A stretch of 64,000 bases of DNA from Mytilisepta virgata (Eukaryota > Mollusca > Bivalvia > Mytilida > Mytilidae): assembly GCA_028015205.1 (NCBI GenBank), contig CM051511.1, positions 5,704,001 through 5,768,000 on the forward strand, in the 5' to 3' direction. The notes beneath the pieces are model-generated. The model was not told the origin of the DNA. It was given only the letters and a program-made list of their open reading frames with translations, and searched no databases. Positions 59,350 to 64,000 of the stretch are shown here, piece after piece. The translations under genes were made by a program, and so were the position numbers. How positions within the stretch are numbered: the first letter of the stretch is position 1; the number at the start of each line of letters is the position of its first letter.

Positions 59350-61060
59350 TCAATGAAAATATTATTCTAAGGTGCGTGAGGTTGATTTTTGTGCCCTTTT
59401 TAAATATGATTAGTCGTATATAATAATCTCCCTAAGAAAGATTATTTTTTTTAGAACAAAAGACAATTTAAACCCCATTGTTTACGCCAATAAATTGACA
59501 AAGTTTGGTCTGGTTTATACTTGGAAAAAGTACCTGTTCATTTTTAAAAAAATATGAATTTTTTTTCTCGTTTTATATTTCAATCTCGTGCTTTGACACT
59601 TCGTCACACTGTTATTTATTTATCCATGACAGAGTGTTAACATTCGAACTATACGTTTATTCAATTTTTAAATATTGTGAAAATGCACATATTTCAAATG
59701 TTGGGGGAAAATGAACGTTTTGTGAAAACCGAAATGACACATTATTGTGTGTTGTGGTAATTTTCTTAATTTATAATACAAATAAAAATACCAGCTTAGT
59801 TCAACATATCGAAGAATAATGAAGAATTGAAGCCGGGAATGGAAGTCACATATCACTGCATGCCATCTTTTAATATTCACAAACCACGTTTTTCAATTGG
59901 AGATACCATATGGGCTAGTTTGGACATAACTCCCATTTAGATACAATTAATTCCATTAACCTTGACGGTATCGATCGTTTTGAATGAAAAATGCTTAAAT
60001 TATGACCCATGAAAGAAAATAACGGGATTCGTCGTCCTTCGGTAGCAGATCTGTTATAATTTAAATTGACCGTTGATAATCGGATGTAGTTATATGGCGG
60101 TTCATGAAAAATGCAAAATCTGTATTTATATACGAGGAGTGAAAGTGTGGCATGTAATATAATTATACGGCGAATTTCTACGAGTGCTGGTTGTATAAAG
60201 TTAGTTATTTCCGTTTTCCATTACTCCAAATTCAGAAAATATAAATACGGTGGGTATTTTTACTATTATAACGAGGTCAATTTTAATGTGTGATGAGGGT
60301 TTCCCTACCGATCTAATTTTTTCCGTCCTCTTCATTTTTATTGACTTTTTGGTAAAAGCCCCGTTAAAATACTAAAATTCCTTACATAAAATAAACATTT
60401 TTTTAAAAGAAAAATAACCTACCTATTTTTTTTTTTAAATAAAAATGATACCCTAACGGCATGCGTGTCCGAGATTTTTCAGACGGCTTGAAGTTCGCTA
60501 AAGCACATCGTGGAAATTTTTGAAACCTTTTGAGAATAAAAACGTATCAAGTCTTCATGATTTGGCTTTACACGTTTAGTCATTTTTGTATTTTTTAATT
60601 TGCCCTTCAACTTTTGGGATAAGTCATTTGGGTTTACATTTGAGCACAACTGATGAGTCGTAAATCGACGAAATGTGCACATCTTGTGAATAAAAGTTGC
60701 TGTCAAATAATTTATTGTAACCTACTGAAATACGAATGACGCATAACAATTTGATTTCCTATTCTTTGTGGTGATTTCTAGCTACGGTGGATTCATTTAT
60801 TTTCGTGGTAAAAGGAAAAACGAGGATTTTTTGCGAGATTTAAATTCGTGGATTGTTATTTCATAATCCTGTTTATGGAATATTTCATTTTATGTATTAG
60901 CAACTCATAATTGCATGGTAAAGTGTTGAGTTTTCGAGCCAAAAGAAGACTATTAAATTCCTTATTTGTAAGTAAATGTTCTACGTGTTTACTACTTAAT
61001 TACAATTCTTTGATGTAATAATAAATTTAGAAGATCAGTTGAGGGAATTAAGACAGTTTG
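59350..61060. other. Intergenic AT-rich region, nothing recognised
   Basis: No frame above about 75 codons and no repeat family seen elsewhere in the window. At its right end (61,075-61,135) an ATACCCC...GTCCGTTCGTCCGTCC stretch begins the repeat-rich right edge. Confidence 0.4.
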
Positions 61061-61239
61061 AAATATTATACCCCAAGTCTTTAAGTGCGGCTATACTGCA
61101 TTCACCGCCTTGTCCGTTCGTCCGTCCACAAACATTTTTTGTCACATTTTTTCTCAGCTTCTACTGGGCAGAATGATTTCATAATTGGTATGTAGCTTTG
61201 ACAATAAGAGTTGTACGCTGTCTCCTATTTATGCCCAGC

Positions 61240-62665
61240 CAGGAATGTGGCTAGGGCATATAGATTTGCCCTTGTACGTCCGTCCGCACATACGTCCCGA
61301 TTCGGTTAAGTTTTGCGTTTAGCTCAATTTCTCAGAAACCAATAGTAATATATCAGCACTACAGTCTTCTTGTATAGTACAGCACACTTCAGCAATACTT
61401 GGGTCGCTATGACCTACATTTCATGCATCAGTGACTTTGGTTAAGTTTTGCGCGTAGGTTCAGTTCTTTGTGTATAGTGTATCAATGAAACTACATAGAT
61501 GGATGTGCCTTGGGTAGTACTGAGCTGTCATACAATAATTGGGTCATTGTGACCTACATTGTATGTTTGAGCAACTCATGTTAAGCTTTGCGTTTAGGTT
61601 CATTTCTTTGGATCTAATCATAGTGTATCAATGAAACTTCGTCAGTGGATGAGCCGTGGGTTGTACTGAGCAGTCATACAATAATTGGGTCATTATGACC
61701 TACAGTTTATGCTTGAGCGACTCCGGTTAAGTTTTGCATTTAGGTTCATTTCTTTTGAACTAAGCATAGTGTTTCAATGAAACATTATCAGTGGATGTGC
61801 CTTGGGTAGTACTGAGCAGTCATGCAATAATTGGGTCATTATGACCTACATTTTTATGCTTGAGCGACTCTGGTTAAGTTTTGCATTTGGGTTCATTTCT
61901 TTGGAACTAAGTGTAGTGTATCAATGAATCTTCATCAGTGGATGTGCCCTGGGTAGTACTGAGCAGTCATACAATAACTGGGTCATTATGACCTACATTT
62001 TATGCTTGGGCGACTTTGGTTAAGTTTTGCACTTAGGTTCATTTCTTTTGAACTAAGTATAGTGTATCAATGAAATTCATCAGTGGATGTGCCTTGGGTG
62101 GTACTGAAAAGTCATGTAATAATTGGGTCATTATGACCTACATTTTATGCTTGAGCTACTCTGGTTAAGTTTTGCATGTTAGGTTCATTTCTTTGCAACT
62201 AAGCATAGTGTATCAACGAAACTTCATCAGTGGATGTGCCTTAGGTAGTACTGAGCAGTCATACAATAATTGGGTCATTATGACCTACACTGTATGCTTG
62301 AGCGACTCGGTTAAGTTTTGCATTTTAGGTTCATTTCTTTGCAACTAAGCATAGTGTATCAATGAAACTTCATCAGTGGATGGCCTTGGGTAGTACTGAG
62401 CAGTCATACAATAATTGAGTCATTATGACCTACATTGTATGCTTGAACGAATCTGGTTAAGTTTTGCATTTTAGGTTCATTTCTTTGCAACTAAGCATAG
62501 TGTATCAACGAAACTTCATCAGTGGATGGCCTTGGGTAGTACTGAGCAGTCATACAATAATTGGGTCATTATGATCTACATTGTATGCTTGAACGACTCG
62601 GTTAAGTTTTGCATTTTAGGTTCATTTCTTTGCAACTAAGCATAGTGTATCAACAAAACTTCAAC
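61240..62665. repeat. Tandem array, period about 146 bp, about nine copies
   Basis: The marker GGGTCATTATGACCTACA recurs from about 61,403 to 62,565 roughly every 146 bp, together with GGTTAAGTTTTGCATTTAGG and AGTACTGAGCAGTCATACAA. It is preceded by a GCCCTTGTACGTCCGTCC start. The later copies are more alike than the first ones. Non-coding. Confidence 0.9.
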
Positions 62666-62814
62666 AATGGATCATATATTTTTGTGTGCAGGTGCACTTT
62701 GAAAAGACTAACCATGTGACATAAGATGAAGGTCATATAATCCATATTACATGGTTGACTGGCTTTTAATTTTTATGTCAAAAATCAGTTTTAACATACA
62801 AAAATGCCTACAAT

Positions 62815-63450
62815 TATTACTTAGTGTTAGGGTGCATCTCGGGGAGTAACACAGCCTCAAACCAAAATTAGGTTATTCTGACCTACTTTTCGCACTTCAT
62901 TGATTTAAGTAAAGTTTTACCTCCAAGTTCAGTTCTCCGATACCTAGGGACCTACAATCATTATTTGGTGTGAGGCTGCATCTCAGGAAGTAACACAGCC
63001 TCCCACCAATATTATGTCACTATGACCTACTTTTTGCACTTCATCGAGTTAGGTTAAGGTTACGTCTGAGTTCAGTTTTCCCATACAAAGGGACTTAGTC
63101 ATATTATTTGGTTTCAGGGTGCATCTCAGTGAGTAACACAGCCTCCCACCAAAATTAAGTCACCCTTGCCTACTTATCATGCTTCATTTACTTAGGTTAA
63201 GTTAGTTCTCCAATACCAAGCGACCTACAATCATCTTTCTTGGTGTGAGGATGCAATTCGGGGAGTAACACAGCCTCACACCAAAAATAGGTCACTCTGA
63301 CCTACTTATCGTGCCTCACTTACTTCGGATAAGTTTTATGTCTGAATTTAGTTCTCTGATACCAAGCGTCCTAAAATCATATTACTTGGTGTCTTAGAGT
63401 GCATCGCAGGGTGTAACACGGCTCCCACCAAATTTGACCTACTTATTGCA
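62815..63450. repeat. Second tandem array, period about 130 bp, about five copies
   Basis: The markers GCATCTCGGGGAGTAACACA, GCCTCACACCAAAATTAGGT and CTGACCTACTT recur at about 62,830, 62,970, 63,120, 63,250 and 63,395. The unit differs from that of the preceding array except for the GACCTAC phrase. Confidence 0.8.
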
Positions 63451-63489
63451 CCTCATTGACGTTAAGATTTACATCCGAATTCAGTTTTC

Positions 63490-63685
63490 CGATACCACAG
63501 CCGAACATAGTCTAACATTGAACCCTATGGGAAATTTACTTAAAGATCTTCTTGTCTGATACCACAAAGCCAATTGGAACAAACCTTGGCAGCAATGGTC
63601 ATTAGGTGGTCATCATTCAGAATTGTATCCGATGACCAAGCAGGCCATCCAAGATGGCAGCCAGAGCCAAACATAGTTTAACAAA
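63490..63685 (-). mobile_element. Core fragment of a copy-2-type tandem element, reverse orientation
   Basis: The sequence with AACCCTATGGGAAATTTACT, then AAAGATCTTCTTGTCTGA and AATGGTCATTAGGTGGTC, is the reverse complement of the 166 bp core unit seen at 23.0-24.1 and 48.4-49.5 kb. Only about one unit is present and no end module is visible. Confidence 0.6.
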
Positions 63686-63689
63686 GGAG

Positions 63690-64000
63690 TTCATGCAAAA
63701 ATTCACTGAAAGATTGTTAAAAACCAGTGAAAAATTGGGCAAAACCAGTGAATTGTAGAATCTCACATTGTTTGTGTTTTACTTCTTGTGCTGTCTCATT
63801 TTAAATGTTAAGTTTAAATGTGCTACGTCTTTTCTATTATTTTAGTTTTAACTTTGTGGTACATATACATATATTTGTTTATGTTACTGTTCTTATGAAT
63901 TCATTTTGTGTTTCATTATTACGGACTTTTAGTTAAATCCCTTTGGTGTTTCTTTTGCAAATGTTGGCATTTTAATACAATATTACAAACCAGTAAACTA
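63690..64000. other. T-rich right edge, nothing recognised
   Basis: After the reversed core fragment the sequence is AT-rich without open frames. A retroelement 3' end is possible, but I could not match it to another copy here. Confidence 0.3.

Overview
The window is eukaryotic, very AT-rich and dense in repeats. It looks like a bivalve mollusc, most likely a mussel-type genome. That rests on long introns packed with tandem-core elements whose ends carry CTCACCTGG / CCAGGTGAG, on tRNA-headed SINEs, on (GTCC)n/(GAC)n-tailed elements, and on a DIRS-type retrotransposon. No search was possible, so the organism call is an inference.

One large minus-strand gene fills the left two thirds (45,539 down to 570, continuing off the left edge). 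I could place 44 coding exons whose splice phases all agree, about 6,515 coding bases or about 2,170 residues. In protein order it encodes: (1) an alpha-helical N-terminal part (45.5-41.3 kb; its own start is not visible); (2) an M23/LECT2-like domain (40.2-36.9 kb) that keeps the GVD and HIH motifs but has Ser where the first zinc-binding His is expected; (3) an acidic linker followed by a dibasic RKKR site (36.5-35.5 kb); (4) eight tandem cysteine-rich units (34.7-0.57 kb), each built from modules D-A-B-C. The first two units carry an SAP-like helix-extension-helix exon inside module D, and unit 3 keeps only a stub there. Units 4-8 are compact and similar to each other. I do not recognise the cysteine-rich module (CTGxxCC core, then DxC, then NYEWG) as a named family. 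Its many even-numbered cysteines and N-glycosylation sequons suggest a secreted or extracellular protein.

The introns hold most of the repeats. A 5.3 kb DIRS-type tyrosine-recombinase retrotransposon (12,821-18,135, plus strand) has gag-like, RT/RNase H/methyltransferase-like and recombinase frames, inverted termini and a textbook internal complementary region; it carries two frame breaks. There is also a TTAA-flanked 1.5 kb element with perfect 19 bp ends (5,725-7,209), a 278 bp element with perfect 20 bp ends (24,541-24,818), a TA-flanked CAGTC-ended element (21,192-21,687), SINE copies, several minisatellites, and four or five elements with shared ends but different ~160-166 bp tandem cores, all in the same orientation inside the gene.

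From about 46 to 64 kb I see no convincing protein-coding exon. This part holds an AATAAATTTATT minisatellite, a SINE, two nested tandem-core elements, simple repeats, a 2.1 kb composite repeat (57.2-59.3 kb), and two tandem arrays near the right end (61.2-63.45 kb). The promoter and signal-peptide exon of the big gene, if they lie in the window, should be between about 45.6 and 51.6 kb.
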